Shown in pieces: positions 1 through 8,618 of a stretch of DNA of 64,000 bases; positions within the stretch are counted from its first letter, which is position 1; every line of letters begins with the position of its first letter. The DNA is taken from positions 1 through 64,000 of the forward strand of contig JAFRHR010000024.1 of the NCBI GenBank assembly GCA_017433195.1, given 5' to 3'. The stretch is from a bacterium (GTDB taxonomy: Bacteria > Cyanobacteriota > Vampirovibrionia > Gastranaerophilales > Gastranaerophilaceae). A model generated the notes under the pieces. That model made no database searches. It saw nothing but the letters and a program-made list of their open reading frames with translations, and was not told the DNA's origin. Made by a program: the position numbers and the translations under genes.

Positions 1-620
1 ACTTTGAGGGGTAAAATTAATCCGATATTTTTTACACTTGGTTTTAGAAAACTCATCTTAAAGTTTTGAAATTTATTTCGATAAAATCTTTATAAAATAA
101 AGTCAGGGAAGCGATTTCCCACTAAAAAAATTCCTTCCGACTTAGGGGTAAATATCATAGAATTATGCAAAATAATTAAAATTCTAAAAGGCACAATTTA
201 CGGGACTCTTCCGAGTTTAATATAAATTTTGAATAGCAAATTATACAAAATGTCCGCTTTTTGCACTTGGCTGTAATTCAAATATAATAGGAAAACTCGG
301 CGATTTTATAAAATTTTATGGAAAGATACCGGACATTTTCGTCCTAATAACCGGACATTTCGGACTTTTCAAAACCCCGACTCTCAGACTTGGGGAAGCG
401 GGTAAAACTCAAACACAAAGCCAATCATAGCGATTAAGAAAAGCAAAAACCAATTTCAAAAGTGTCCGAAAAACCATAACAATATTGCAACAAAATATTT
501 TCCAGTAAATTTCCAGATGTTATGTGAATTAATAGTGTAATATAATTTGTCAAAAGTTGATAAAAATACATCATAATAAAACCCTGATGTTGTTTTATAG
601 AACTCGACTGCAATTTAATT
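1..620. other. Non-coding left flank
   Basis: I see no convincing gene on either strand; all frames are broken by stops. The stretch contains several short TGTCCG/CGGACA words, including two close copies of ACCGGACATTT near 330-360, and a promoter-like TTGCAC-N16-TATAAT near 265-293. It may be decayed or plasmid/integron-like DNA upstream of hipBA, but no specific origin or attachment site can be demonstrated. Confidence 0.4.
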
Positions 621-677
621 AGATAATATATTATCTATATATTGACATTTTTATTAAAATAGGTTAATATATTATCT
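621..677 (+). promoter_or_regulatory. hipBA promoter with two operator palindromes
   Basis: A consensus -35 TTGACA (642-647) and -10 TAATAT (665-670) are 17 bp apart. A perfect 16-bp palindrome AGATAATATATTATCT lies at 621-636, and a near copy differing at two positions lies at 662-677 over the -10. Their centres are 41 bp apart, about four helical turns, as expected for two antitoxin dimers on one face. The predicted transcription start (~677) is next to the GTG start of hipB, so the transcript may be leaderless. HipB autoregulation through palindromes is known; use of these sites is inferred. Confidence 0.7.
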
Positions 678-956
678 GTGAATAATCAATTTTTAAATCA
701 AAAAACGCCTAATGAAATTGCGAAAGGTTTGGCTGAAAAAATTAAAACTCACAGGAAAAAGCTAAAAATTTCGCAAGAAGTTTTAGCACAAAAATCCGGA
801 GTTAGTCTTGGCAGCATTAAAAGATTTGAAACAAAGTATGAAATATCTTTGCAATCTTTTATAAAAATCACGATTGCACTTGATTTAGATAGTGACATTG
901 AAAATTTATTCACAACAAAAACTTACACATCTATTGACGAGGTAATCAATGGATAA
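678..956 (+). CDS. hipB: HipB-like XRE-family antitoxin
   Basis: Small 92-residue DNA-binding protein with one Cro/C1-type helix-turn-helix (about residues 18-70, including SQEVLAQKSGVSLGSIKRFE). It precedes and overlaps hipA by 8 bp, the usual antitoxin-toxin order. It should neutralise HipA and repress the operon through the palindromes just upstream. The start chosen is GTG at 678, which has no Shine-Dalgarno sequence and sits at the predicted transcription start, so translation may be leaderless; a TTG near 729 preceded by AAAGG is an alternative that would still keep the HTH. Assignment rests on the HTH fold plus the hipA neighbour. Confidence 0.85.
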   Translation: MNNQFLNQKTPNEIAKGLAEKIKTHRKKLKISQEVLAQKSGVSLGSIKRFETKYEISLQSFIKITIALDLDSDIENLFTTKTYTSIDEVING

Positions 957-2055
957 CTACAAGTATTTGAAAGTTTTTTATAATGATAAATTAGTCGGAA
1001 CTTTGGCTAAAACTCCGGACAGGCTTGTCGCATTTGAATATGATAGCGAATGGCTTGCCACAGGTTTTAGTATTTCACCGTTTAGTTTACTTCTTCAAAA
1101 GAAAGTTTTTCTTCCAAAATTTGAGCCATTTGACGGTTTATTTGGAGTGTTTAACGATAGTTTACCGGACGGTTGGGGGAGATTGCTTGTTGACAGGTTA
1201 CTTTTGAAAAACAAAATCAACCCGAGTGGAATTGACAATTTAAACCGACTGGCTGTTGTTCAAGAAAGTGGGATGGGGGCTTTGACATACAAGCCGGAGC
1301 ATGAGTTTGAAACACCAAACAATGAATCTGATTATGACAAACTTGCTATTGAATGTTCAAAAATATTAGAGTCGCAAAATTCCGATAACTTAGATGAACT
1401 TTTTAAATTGGGTGGTTCATCAGGCGGTGCAAGACCGAAAATTCTTACAAAAATTAATGGAGAAGATTGGATAATAAAATTCCCGTCCTCGCAGGATCCT
1501 AAAAATATTGGAGAACATGAATATAAGTATTCGCTATGCGCTAAAGATTGCGGAATAAAAATGAGTGAAACAAAATTATTTAATTCTAAAATTTGTTCCG
1601 GATATTTTGGAATTAAGCGTTTCGATAGGGTAAACGGTAAAAAAGTGCATATGGTTTCAGTCAGTGGATTATTAGAAACAAGTCACCGTTTACCGAATCT
1701 TGATTATAACATTTTGATGAAATTGACGCTTGAATTAACAAAGAATTATCAGGACATTGAACAATTATATAGATTGATGTGCTTTAATGTTTTTGCACAC
1801 AACAGAGATGATCATTCAAAGAATTTCTCATTTTTGTATGATGAAAACAAAAAAGAATGGCACTTATCGCCTGCATATGATTTAACATATAGCTCATCAT
1901 TCAACGGAGAACACGCAACAACAATCAATGGAGAAGGCAAAAATCCGACGTTAGAAGATATTTTAGCTGTGGCTAAAAATATCGGTATAAAAGAAAAACA
2001 AGCACGTGACATTGCGCTTGATATTAAGGACAATTGTTCGTCATTGTTTGATTAA
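949..2055 (+). CDS. hipA: HipA-family serine/threonine kinase toxin
   Basis: 368-residue HipA-type kinase. The N-terminal HipA subdomain (about 1-110) is followed by the kinase core: glycine loop GGSSGGARPK (155-164), catalytic HNRDDHSKN (284-292) and metal-binding PAYDLT (308-313). E. coli HipA (440 aa) phosphorylates GltX and halts translation; related HipA/HipT kinases have other targets, so the substrate here is unknown. All catalytic motifs look intact, so the toxin is probably active. It is translationally coupled to hipB by the 8-bp overlap. A recombinase remnant follows immediately, in keeping with a mobile history for the pair. Confidence 0.9.
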   Translation: MDNYKYLKVFYNDKLVGTLAKTPDRLVAFEYDSEWLATGFSISPFSLLLQKKVFLPKFEPFDGLFGVFNDSLPDGWGRLLVDRLLLKNKINPSGIDNLNRLAVVQESGMGALTYKPEHEFETPNNESDYDKLAIECSKILESQNSDNLDELFKLGGSSGGARPKILTKINGEDWIIKFPSSQDPKNIGEHEYKYSLCAKDCGIKMSETKLFNSKICSGYFGIKRFDRVNGKKVHMVSVSGLLETSHRLPNLDYNILMKLTLELTKNYQDIEQLYRLMCFNVFAHNRDDHSKNFSFLYDENKKEWHLSPAYDLTYSSSFNGEHATTINGEGKNPTLEDILAVAKNIGIKEKQARDIALDIKDNCSSLFD

Positions 2056-2074
2056 TATCAGTTATTTTGCAAGA

Positions 2075-2267
2075 TTAGGCACAATCACCGTACTTGTATA
2101 AGTCCTCTGCATCGGGGCAAATCTTTAAGAATTTTGCCCCCTGTTCAATAAAATTGATATTTGCCTTTTCATAAGCCGTTATATTGTTTTGTATGGTTAA
2201 AAGTTCTTGAGTCCGTTTGTTGTGTTTTTTTTTGCCAAAATTCCTCTGAAATCTTTTTATCTAATCC
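2075..2267 (-). pseudogene. Decayed C-terminal tail of a serine recombinase
   Basis: Reading the minus strand gives fragments in two frames: GLDKKISEEFWQKK, then, after a nine-A tract near 2225-2233, HNKRTQELLTIQNN continuing to AYEKANINFIEQG and a stop at 2075. This looks like the C-terminal coiled region of a large serine recombinase/resolvase (EEFW...A.EKANINFIEQG pattern). One extra A in the homopolymer breaks the frame and there is no catalytic domain. It is therefore a remnant, probably of the element that brought hipBA. Family assignment is from memory of the motif. Confidence 0.6.
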
Positions 2268-2340
2268 TTTCTTTTAACCTTATAAAAGCGTTATAAATCT
2301 TGGGTATATCAGATTTGTATACTGTGGAAATAAGTTGGTT

Positions 2341-2739
2341 TTATGTCATCCAAAAGGATTCCAAATCTGTGATTTCAAGTTTTTCAGAATGGCATTTCGG
2401 ACAAACTAACTGAACTTTATCTTTATTAATGTTATAAGTTTGTGTTTTTTCTCCGCACTTGGGACAGACGTCATTATAGGTTTTATCCTCTCCGTCTGAT
2501 TTATCAAAAAAACTTAAGTGCCCTTTCTCAAGAGGTTCTTTGCAGTTCGGACAGTAGCCCAACTCATTATAAAAACAGCCTTTAATACCTGAAGTATGTC
2601 CACCGCCAATCATCATTGTTTCAGAATATCCACAAACGGGACATTTGATTTCATATTGAGTATTTCCGCCCTTGATGTCTAAAATCTTATTAAAAAGTTT
2701 TGATAATTTATTCTTAATCATTGATTTCAACTTACTCAT
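2341..2739 (-). CDS. Zinc-ribbon protein, four CxxC knuckles
   Basis: 132-residue protein of unknown function. A basic N-terminus (MSKLKSMIKNKLSKLFNKIL) is followed by CPVC, CPNC, CPKC and CPKC, enough for two zinc ribbons. No catalytic motif is visible. It starts 15 bp downstream of the WYL regulator gene on the same strand, behind an AAGG ribosome-binding site, so it is probably cotranscribed with it and under the same promoter. The last ~73 codons are duplicated at 8904-9125. A nucleic-acid-binding or partner role for the WYL protein is only a guess from context. Confidence 0.75.
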   Translation of the reverse strand: MSKLKSMIKNKLSKLFNKILDIKGGNTQYEIKCPVCGYSETMMIGGGHTSGIKGCFYNELGYCPNCKEPLEKGHLSFFDKSDGEDKTYNDVCPKCGEKTQTYNINKDKVQLVCPKCHSEKLEITDLESFWMT

Positions 2740-2754
2740 GTTATGCCTTCGCCT

Positions 2755-3726
2755 TTATATTTGCCCTGTTGCTTCATCAAGCAGTTTTTTATATGTATCT
2801 TTGAGTTCCTGAGGTTCAAGAATTTTTACTGATTTACCCCAACGGAAAAGATGCCAGCAAATTTCATATCTTCCGCCTGCCTCAAATGTTACGGTCGTTG
2901 TGCCGTCAGGATTAACCTTTTGTTTCTGAGTCGGATGCAGATTATAATTGCTTATTGCATCTTTAACATCTTTTGAAAACAGAAGTTTAACCTTCATTGG
3001 TTCTTCCTGATAAACTCCGAAGGACCTTGAAAGATACTGTTTCAAGTTAAATTTTTCATCTCTGTCAAAATACTCGTCAAGAATTTTGGGGTTCTTAATT
3101 TCATTTATATTATAGGTTCTGAACCCTTTTTTATCCCCGTTGTATCCTAAAAGGTAAGTCTTTTCCCCATAGATAATTCCGTAAGGTTGAATTTTTAAAT
3201 CTGATTTTTCACCCTTTTTGTTTTCATAAGAGAAAGTAACATATTTTAGTGCCTTTAGGGCTTCTGATATTATATTAAAGGTAGACATATTCATCTTGTA
3301 TCTTGGAAATTGACGTACTGCATAACCTTCTGCTTCAAGTAAAGCCTCAACATCTGTTTTTATGGATTTTTGTTCGTTAAGTGCATTCATTTTTGCCATA
3401 ATTTCTGATAACAAATCACATCTGTTTGTGTAGTTAAGGTTTCTCATCATAGATTTGCAGTTTTCAAGTTCTGCCAATTCTTCAGCGGTAAACTTAATCA
3501 TATCCGTAAAACGTTTTTTGCATAAACGCCATTTTTTTGAAGGGGAAGAATAGTTTTCAACTTCTTCTACTGCAAAAAGTTCGTCAACAACACGTTTCAT
3601 TCTTATTGCAGTACTTCTTGATACATCAAATTCATCCTGAATATCCTGAATGGAAACTCCCTGATAACTGTCTTCCATCCATAATATAAGCCTGATAAGA
3701 TCTCTGATTCCGTCACCTCTTGCCAT
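2755..3726 (-). CDS. WYL-domain transcriptional regulator (copy 1)
   Basis: 323 residues: N-terminal winged helix-turn-helix (about 5-60, with VSIQDIQDEFDVSRSTAIRMK), a helical linker, a WYL domain (about 140-215, with YGIIYGEKTYLLGY) and a C-terminal WCX-like domain ending near 318. This HTH-WYL-WCX order is that of PafC and DriD, regulators that sense ssDNA or nucleic-acid ligands and can activate transcription; other WYL proteins repress defence genes. A same-length paralogue lies at 18869-19840. Its promoter carries the TGTCC...TGACA-N11-TATAAT element shared by five promoters here, so autoregulation is likely. RBS AGGAG precedes the ATG. Confidence 0.88.
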   Translation of the reverse strand: MARGDGIRDLIRLILWMEDSYQGVSIQDIQDEFDVSRSTAIRMKRVVDELFAVEEVENYSSPSKKWRLCKKRFTDMIKFTAEELAELENCKSMMRNLNYTNRCDLLSEIMAKMNALNEQKSIKTDVEALLEAEGYAVRQFPRYKMNMSTFNIISEALKALKYVTFSYENKKGEKSDLKIQPYGIIYGEKTYLLGYNGDKKGFRTYNINEIKNPKILDEYFDRDEKFNLKQYLSRSFGVYQEEPMKVKLLFSKDVKDAISNYNLHPTQKQKVNPDGTTTVTFEAGGRYEICWHLFRWGKSVKILEPQELKDTYKKLLDEATGQI

Positions 3727-3757
3727 AAATTTTTCTCCTATTTTTAACTCTATTATG

Positions 3758-3789
3758 ATTATAGTTTATTAATGTGTCAAATATGGACA
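3758..3789 (-). promoter_or_regulatory. WYL1 promoter: 15-bp box, N11, TATAAT
   Basis: On the minus strand the box TGTCCATATTTGACA (3789-3775) is followed by exactly 11 bp and TATAAT (3763-3758), with the ATG of the WYL gene 32 bp further on. The box extends to the inverted repeat GTGTC-N7-GACAC. The 11-bp spacing is too short for a classical -35/-10 pair, although a TTGACA-N17-CATAAT reading is also possible. The same box and spacing recur at four other promoters in the window. Confidence 0.6.
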
Positions 3790-3814
3790 CAGGGGTAATT
3801 TGATAAAAATCTAT

Positions 3815-4654
3815 CTATATCAAAGGTTTTAGATTTAATTCCTTTGAATCAACAGGCTCACCATTTATATTCAATTTAACTATAGGTACGTCTTTATTCG
3901 TTCCGTGGTAATCACTTCCGCCTGTTATAAATAAACCGTTATTGTTTGCACATTCTTTAAGAAAAGAAATTTCACTATCAGAATATCTTGAATAATAACA
4001 TTCCAAACCCTGTATTCCACAGGAAATCATAGTTTCAAGTTTTGGTAAAAAAGCATCTTTTGTCAGATGTTCTTCGCCTTCACCCCCTAATGGATGTGCC
4101 CAGACAGGAATTCCGCCGGATAGTTTTATTACTCTTATTGCCTCTTCACCGTCAAAACGAGTATTCCCTGTTTTGCATCCGTCTAAATACTTTTTCATTG
4201 CATCAACATTATTGTCAGCCAAACCTCTATTTACTATAATATTTGCCATATGTGTTTTAACGACGCTTTTTCTTGCATAAAGCCAGTTCAGTTCATCAGG
4301 AGTAAGTTCTATATTCCATTTCTCTTTTAAAAACTTTATTCTTGTTTCAAGTTTTTGTCTTCTCAGAACTTTTCCTTTTTCAATCAAATCAAGAAGAGCA
4401 GAGTTATTTTCATCAATGCCGTAACCTAAAATGTGACACTTAATATCCTTGGCTTTACTTGTAAGTTCTATTCCGGGAATAAATTTTATATTTTTCGGAA
4501 GCGAATTTCTTATTTCAGAAATTCCTGAAACTGTATCGTGATCAGTTAATGCCACTATTTCTAATTTATTATCAACAATTACTTTTACAAGTTCCTGTAC
4601 TGTATCACTGCCGTCAGAGCAATCCGAATGTAGATGTAAATCAAACTTAGCCAT
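3815..4654 (-). CDS. PHP-domain phosphoesterase (TrpH/RNase AM-like)
   Basis: 279-residue PHP-superfamily metallophosphoesterase. The four metal-binding motifs are visible: HLHSDCSDGSDT near the N-terminus, LTDHDTVSG (~38), AHPLGGEGE (~188) and GSDYHG near the C-terminus. Length and motif order match the YciV/TrpH group, whose characterised members are 5'-3' exonucleases on 3',5'-bisphosphate nucleotides and RNA ends (RNase AM). Cytoplasmic; no signal peptide. It lies between the WYL promoter and a divergent secreted-protein gene and is probably monocistronic. The exact substrate cannot be read from sequence. Confidence 0.85.
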   Translation of the reverse strand: MAKFDLHLHSDCSDGSDTVQELVKVIVDNKLEIVALTDHDTVSGISEIRNSLPKNIKFIPGIELTSKAKDIKCHILGYGIDENNSALLDLIEKGKVLRRQKLETRIKFLKEKWNIELTPDELNWLYARKSVVKTHMANIIVNRGLADNNVDAMKKYLDGCKTGNTRFDGEEAIRVIKLSGGIPVWAHPLGGEGEEHLTKDAFLPKLETMISCGIQGLECYYSRYSDSEISFLKECANNNGLFITGGSDYHGTNKDVPIVKLNINGEPVDSKELNLKPLI

Positions 4655-4778
4655 ACTCTTATTCTACTACAAAACCTTCTTGTCAAAGGTAATTGAATAT
4701 AAATTGAACAGAAACCATGTTTAGTATATGATTACGGTGTTTTTGTAAAAGGTAACAGGTGATTATTAAAGGAGAAAA

Positions 4779-5804
4779 ATGAAAACAATTTTAAAAAGTT
4801 TTTGTGTAGTGTCATTACTTGCTCTATTTTCTGTCACTGCAAACGCAGCAGGTATGATTAAAGATTATCATGCATATAGAATAAAGAACCAAAATATAAG
4901 AAATGTTGTGCCTGTTGTAGATGATATTTTAAGCAATGAAGTTGAGATTAAAAAACTTGCAAGAAACGCATATTATGCAACTTATGGTGATGGACACTAT
5001 TATATGAAATTTTATCCTGCCTTGCATGATACGGATGTATACATTGTAACAGACGAAGAATATGACAAAGACAATAACGATGTGACAGAATTCTTTAAAA
5101 GTCAGTATTACCAATATGAAATACTTGAGGATAAAGAGGCTTATAAAGAATACAAGTTTGATTTTATAGATTATGCAAGGTCCGGTGCATTAGATGGCTT
5201 ATTTACTCTTCCTGACGGTTTAAAACCGCTTAAAAAAGGTATGAATAAAATTAATGATAAACTTTCAAAAGGAAATGAAAAGACCTCATCTATTCCGTAT
5301 TCAGAGGATAATGACCCGATTGATTTAACTTGTATTGATTCAGAAGAATTTTATAATTCGGATACTGATATTACGGTTACAATTAATGAATATCGTTTGA
5401 AAAACAAAGAAAACAAATATGTTCATGCATATGAATATATTGTTAAAAATAATTCAGATTCAGATATAAAAGTAGAAAAAGTCTACTCGGAAAGACTTGC
5501 TGCACTAAAAGATATTACAACATCAACCTTTGTGGATATGGATAAATTGGATGTTGCAGATACTTTAGGAATTCCGTTAGCCGTTGCTACAGGTGGTCTA
5601 TCATTAGGTTTTACCGTTGCAAACAATGTGAGACTTGCAAAAGTGGTCGCAGAATCTACAAGATTTTCTCGTTCATTACCTGAAAATTATGATTTGAAGG
5701 CAAATTCTTCAATGAGAATACTTTGTTTGAAATTTAAAGACGACCCTCAGCCGCTTGAATTTACGGTTGATAAACTCGGTCAAACATATAGTTTTGCTTA
5801 TTAA
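4779..5804 (+). CDS. Secreted protein of unknown function
   Basis: 341 residues with a clear signal peptide (1-23, cleavage after ANA in VTANAAG), so exported to the periplasm or beyond. I recognise no domain. The mature part is acidic and mixed alpha/beta in appearance, with a glycine-rich hydrophobic stretch near 263-290 (DTLGIPLAVATGGLSLGF) that could be a membrane or lipid-contacting segment. Strong RBS AAAGGAG seven bases before the ATG supports the start. It stands alone, divergent from the PHP gene. Confidence 0.7.
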   Translation: MKTILKSFCVVSLLALFSVTANAAGMIKDYHAYRIKNQNIRNVVPVVDDILSNEVEIKKLARNAYYATYGDGHYYMKFYPALHDTDVYIVTDEEYDKDNNDVTEFFKSQYYQYEILEDKEAYKEYKFDFIDYARSGALDGLFTLPDGLKPLKKGMNKINDKLSKGNEKTSSIPYSEDNDPIDLTCIDSEEFYNSDTDITVTINEYRLKNKENKYVHAYEYIVKNNSDSDIKVEKVYSERLAALKDITTSTFVDMDKLDVADTLGIPLAVATGGLSLGFTVANNVRLAKVVAESTRFSRSLPENYDLKANSSMRILCLKFKDDPQPLEFTVDKLGQTYSFAY

Positions 5805-5836
5805 CAGATCTTAATATCGAGTTGAATAATTGACAT

Positions 5837-5977
5837 TCAACCTGATATTTCTATAATAAATTCGAATAAAAGTGCCGTTAAGATGGTTTTATAGTTAATT
5901 GCTTTTTTATTGCGACTAAAAAGCCATGCAATTAGAAGAAATACAACTATTCCAAATAATCCTATAATTTTTTGGCA
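5837..5977 (-). pseudogene. Remnant of a NupC-type nucleoside transporter N-terminus
   Basis: The minus strand reads KIIGLFGIVVFLLIAWLF followed by SRNKKAINYKTILTALLFE and a stop at 5837. This is the first-helix signature of concentrative nucleoside transporters (Nucleos_tra2_N: hydrophobic helix, then S.N.KAI.W.T). No in-frame start codon remains (a TGA lies just upstream) and the other ~350 residues are missing. I therefore call it a deletion remnant next to the ddpX gene. Confidence 0.55.
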
Positions 5978-5999
5978 TCATTTTTTACTCTAGATAATA

Positions 6000-6677
6000 T
6001 CATTCTACGTCAAAATTAAAGTAAGTGTCTTTGTATGGTTCATCTTTCAAAGTAAAATGCCACCATTCCGAATCTATTCCTTTAAACCCTGCTTTTATCA
6101 TTGCATCATGCAGAATTTTTCTGTTTTTCTTTTGTTCCCTTGTTAATTTTTTGTAGTCAGGGTGTGATATTTCTGAAAATAAATCAAATGTTCCACCCAT
6201 ATCAACAAACGAGCCATCTTTTTTAATTATAGTTAAATCAACCGTTGAACCTCTTGAATGTCCCGATTTCGCCATAATATATTGTCCTTCAAGAAGCTGT
6301 GATTTCTTAAGCTTTGGATAAAAAGTTTTGTCTCCTTCGTTATTAGGATTATTAATCCACTCAACAAAATCATCAACTGCCTTTTGAGGTCTGTATGTGT
6401 CCCAAATAAAAAGCCTATAACCCTGTTTCCTTAAATCTTCTGCTGCAATTGACAATGCTTTTAATGATTCTTTGGTCATATATGCAACAGGAGCTTTATA
6501 GCCTTTTATTCTGTGTCCCGTAAAGTTGTTTTCGGAATAATACCTTATATCATAAGCCGCATCATAAATAACGTCAGACACTTTTTGAAAATCACTTTTA
6601 TCTGTTGAAATCGTATCAGCTATTGCAAATGGCACAAGTGTTAAACACATTATAAATGTCAAAATAAACTTTTTCAT
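6000..6677 (-). CDS. ddpX: D-alanyl-D-alanine dipeptidase (DdpX/VanX family)
   Basis: 225-residue zinc dipeptidase (M15D) that hydrolyses D-Ala-D-Ala. Catalytic elements are present: YRP (R96), zinc ligands in SGHSRGSTVDLT (H140, D147) and the SEWWHF motif (E204, H207). An N-terminal signal peptide (1-20, PFAIA cleavage) places it in the periplasm, which fits DdpX-type peptidoglycan dipeptide salvage rather than cytoplasmic VanX resistance. No vanH/vanA partners lie nearby, so glycopeptide resistance is unlikely. Confidence 0.9.
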   Translation of the reverse strand: MKKFILTFIMCLTLVPFAIADTISTDKSDFQKVSDVIYDAAYDIRYYSENNFTGHRIKGYKAPVAYMTKESLKALSIAAEDLRKQGYRLFIWDTYRPQKAVDDFVEWINNPNNEGDKTFYPKLKKSQLLEGQYIMAKSGHSRGSTVDLTIIKKDGSFVDMGGTFDLFSEISHPDYKKLTREQKKNRKILHDAMIKAGFKGIDSEWWHFTLKDEPYKDTYFNFDVE

Positions 6678-6882
6678 ACTCTAACCTCTTTCAATACTAT
6701 TCTTTGTTAACAGATAAAAACGTGTAATCATAATATAACAAAATGCGACTAAAATATCAAAAGAGTGATTCTGATATTTATTGTTTTATTCTTATCCGCA
6801 AATTGCTCTGTGTTATAATAATTTTAGGTCAATTAGGCAGATGTATTATTTCAATGAAATAGCAGATTAAAGGACTAAATCT

Positions 6883-7470
6883 ATGAAGTTTATAGTAGGC
6901 AGTATATTACTTATATTTTTGGCATTGCTTGTGGTAACAGTATGTAAATTTAATGAATTAAAAAACATTAAATACAATCAACCACAAATTTTGACAGATA
7001 AAAAAATATTAACGGTTTATTATTCAAATGGCGGTCATACTAAAGAAGTTGCACAAAATCTTCACTCCATTGTTGGCGGTGATATAAAAGAAATTGAATT
7101 AACAGAAAAGTATCCGAATAATATTTTTAAAATGTCTAAACTTGTCAGAAAACAAAAGAAAGAAGGATATTTACCCAAAATAGAGAATATTGATATTTCA
7201 AATTATGATGTCGTTTTTGTTGGTTCTCCGATTTGGAACTTTTCAGTGTCGTTGCCAACAAAAACATTCCTAAAAAACAATAATTTTGAAAATAAAATAT
7301 TAATTCCATTTTTTACATATTCAGGTGGTGCAAACAAAAATAATGTAATTAATGAGGTTAAAGATACGACAAATACACAAAATTTAAGAAAGCCTTTGTT
7401 TATGTTTGAAAATGGAATTTTTCTGACAAAAGAACAAATTATAAAATGGTTAAATAGTATGGTTAAATAA
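6883..7470 (+). CDS. Membrane-anchored flavodoxin-like protein
   Basis: 195 residues. An N-terminal hydrophobic segment (about 3-23) acts as a signal anchor or signal peptide. The flavodoxin fold follows, with FMN phosphate-binding loop YYSNGGHTKEVA (~46-57), the GSPIWNFSVS loop (~112) and FFTYSGGANKNN (~147), matching flavodoxin_4/BilS-like proteins. Expected role is FMN-dependent electron transfer, perhaps for an extracytoplasmic reductase. It lies upstream of the peroxiredoxin gene but with a 178-bp gap, so it is probably separately transcribed. Confidence 0.82.
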   Translation: MKFIVGSILLIFLALLVVTVCKFNELKNIKYNQPQILTDKKILTVYYSNGGHTKEVAQNLHSIVGGDIKEIELTEKYPNNIFKMSKLVRKQKKEGYLPKIENIDISNYDVVFVGSPIWNFSVSLPTKTFLKNNNFENKILIPFFTYSGGANKNNVINEVKDTTNTQNLRKPLFMFENGIFLTKEQIIKWLNSMVK

Positions 7471-7648
7471 TATACAAGTGAAATTCTGCTTGATATTTTG
7501 GTAACAAAAATTCAATTTGGGGTATTATACAACACTTTGGAATTCTGATGTGTGGAAAATGAGCACACATATATCAAACTTAATTATATACTACACGGCA
7601 ATGTTCACGGAAATTTTTATGGTATTTTGATATAAAAGGAGAAATTTT

Positions 7649-8092
7649 ATGAACGATATTAAATTACAGGGTCTTGATGCAGAAGGTAACGAAAAAGAGT
7701 ATTCACTGAATAATTTTAAAGGAAAGAAAGTTATTTTATATTTTTATCCGAAAGATAACACATCCGGCTGCACTCAAGAGGCGTGTAATTTTCGTGATAA
7801 CATAAATCGTTTGACCTCTTTTGCTACAGTAATCGGAGTAAGCCCGGACAGCATAAAGAGTCATAAATCTTTCAAAGAAAAACAGAGTTTAAATTTCATT
7901 CTGTTATCTGATCCTGAACACAAACTTGCAGAAGCCTATTGCGTTTGGAAAGAAAAATCAATGTACGGTAAAAAATATATGGGTATTGAACGTTCAACAT
8001 TTATCTTGGACAAAGACGGCAAAATCGAAAAAGAATGGCGCAAGGTCAAAGTTAACGGGCATGTGGATGAAGTTATTGACTATTTATTATAA
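7649..8092 (+). CDS. bcp: Thiol peroxidase Bcp/PrxQ
   Basis: 147-residue AhpC/TSA-family peroxiredoxin that reduces H2O2 and organic hydroperoxides with thioredoxin. The peroxidatic cysteine is C41 and the resolving cysteine C46 in NTSGCTQEACNFRD, the PrxQ arrangement; length is typical. No signal peptide. RBS AAAGGAG precedes the ATG. It converges with ogt, leaving only 4 bp between stop codons. The role is oxidant defence in an otherwise anaerobic-looking organism. Confidence 0.95.
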   Translation: MNDIKLQGLDAEGNEKEYSLNNFKGKKVILYFYPKDNTSGCTQEACNFRDNINRLTSFATVIGVSPDSIKSHKSFKEKQSLNFILLSDPEHKLAEAYCVWKEKSMYGKKYMGIERSTFILDKDGKIEKEWRKVKVNGHVDEVIDYLL

Positions 8093-8096
8093 TAAT

Positions 8097-8546
8097 TTAG
8101 GCTGACTCAAGTTTAAGTAATTTTTGTTTAACATTATTTCCGTAGGCAAATCCACCTATGTTTCCGTTTTTTGAAATAACCCTGTGGCAAGGGATGATTA
8201 GCAATATCGGATTTTTATTACAGGCTGAACCGACAGCTCTTTGTGCTTTTGGCTTACCTATAGCTATAGCAATTTCAGAGTAATTTTTTGTTTTGCCGTA
8301 AGGAATTTTTTGAAGTTCTTTCCAAACAAGTTTTTGAAATTCAGTTCCTTCGGGTTTAATTTTTATATTAAAATTTTGTCTTTTACCTGAAAAATATTCA
8401 TCAAGTTGATGTTTTATTTTTTCGATAAAATCTGTATCTACGCCATCGTTGGCGATAGTTTTAACAATTTTTAGCGAAATGAGTGCATTATTCTCGCAGA
8501 TAATTTCTAAAATTCCAATTGGCGACTTGTAATAAGATTTTTCCAT
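8097..8546 (-). CDS. ogt: O6-methylguanine-DNA methyltransferase
   Basis: 149-residue suicide methyltransferase that repairs O6-methylguanine and O4-methylthymine in DNA. The active site IPCHRVI (C120) is preceded by the helix-turn-helix (ELQKIPYGKTKNYSEIA...AVGSACNKNP), all in normal order. Single-domain Ogt type without the Ada N-domain. It is one of four DNA-lesion repair genes between 8 and 23 kb. Confidence 0.95.
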   Translation of the reverse strand: MEKSYYKSPIGILEIICENNALISLKIVKTIANDGVDTDFIEKIKHQLDEYFSGKRQNFNIKIKPEGTEFQKLVWKELQKIPYGKTKNYSEIAIAIGKPKAQRAVGSACNKNPILLIIPCHRVISKNGNIGGFAYGNNVKQKLLKLESA

Positions 8547-8618
8547 ACAAAAATTTTACAACAAAACCACCTCGTCATAATTTGTTTAATACTCTCTGAT
8601 AATTTTTTACAATAAAAT

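Noticed and set aside
6000-6677. Vancomycin resistance cassette
   Set aside because: Only a signal-peptide-bearing VanX/DdpX-type dipeptidase is present; no ligase or VanH, so a peptidoglycan salvage role is more likely.
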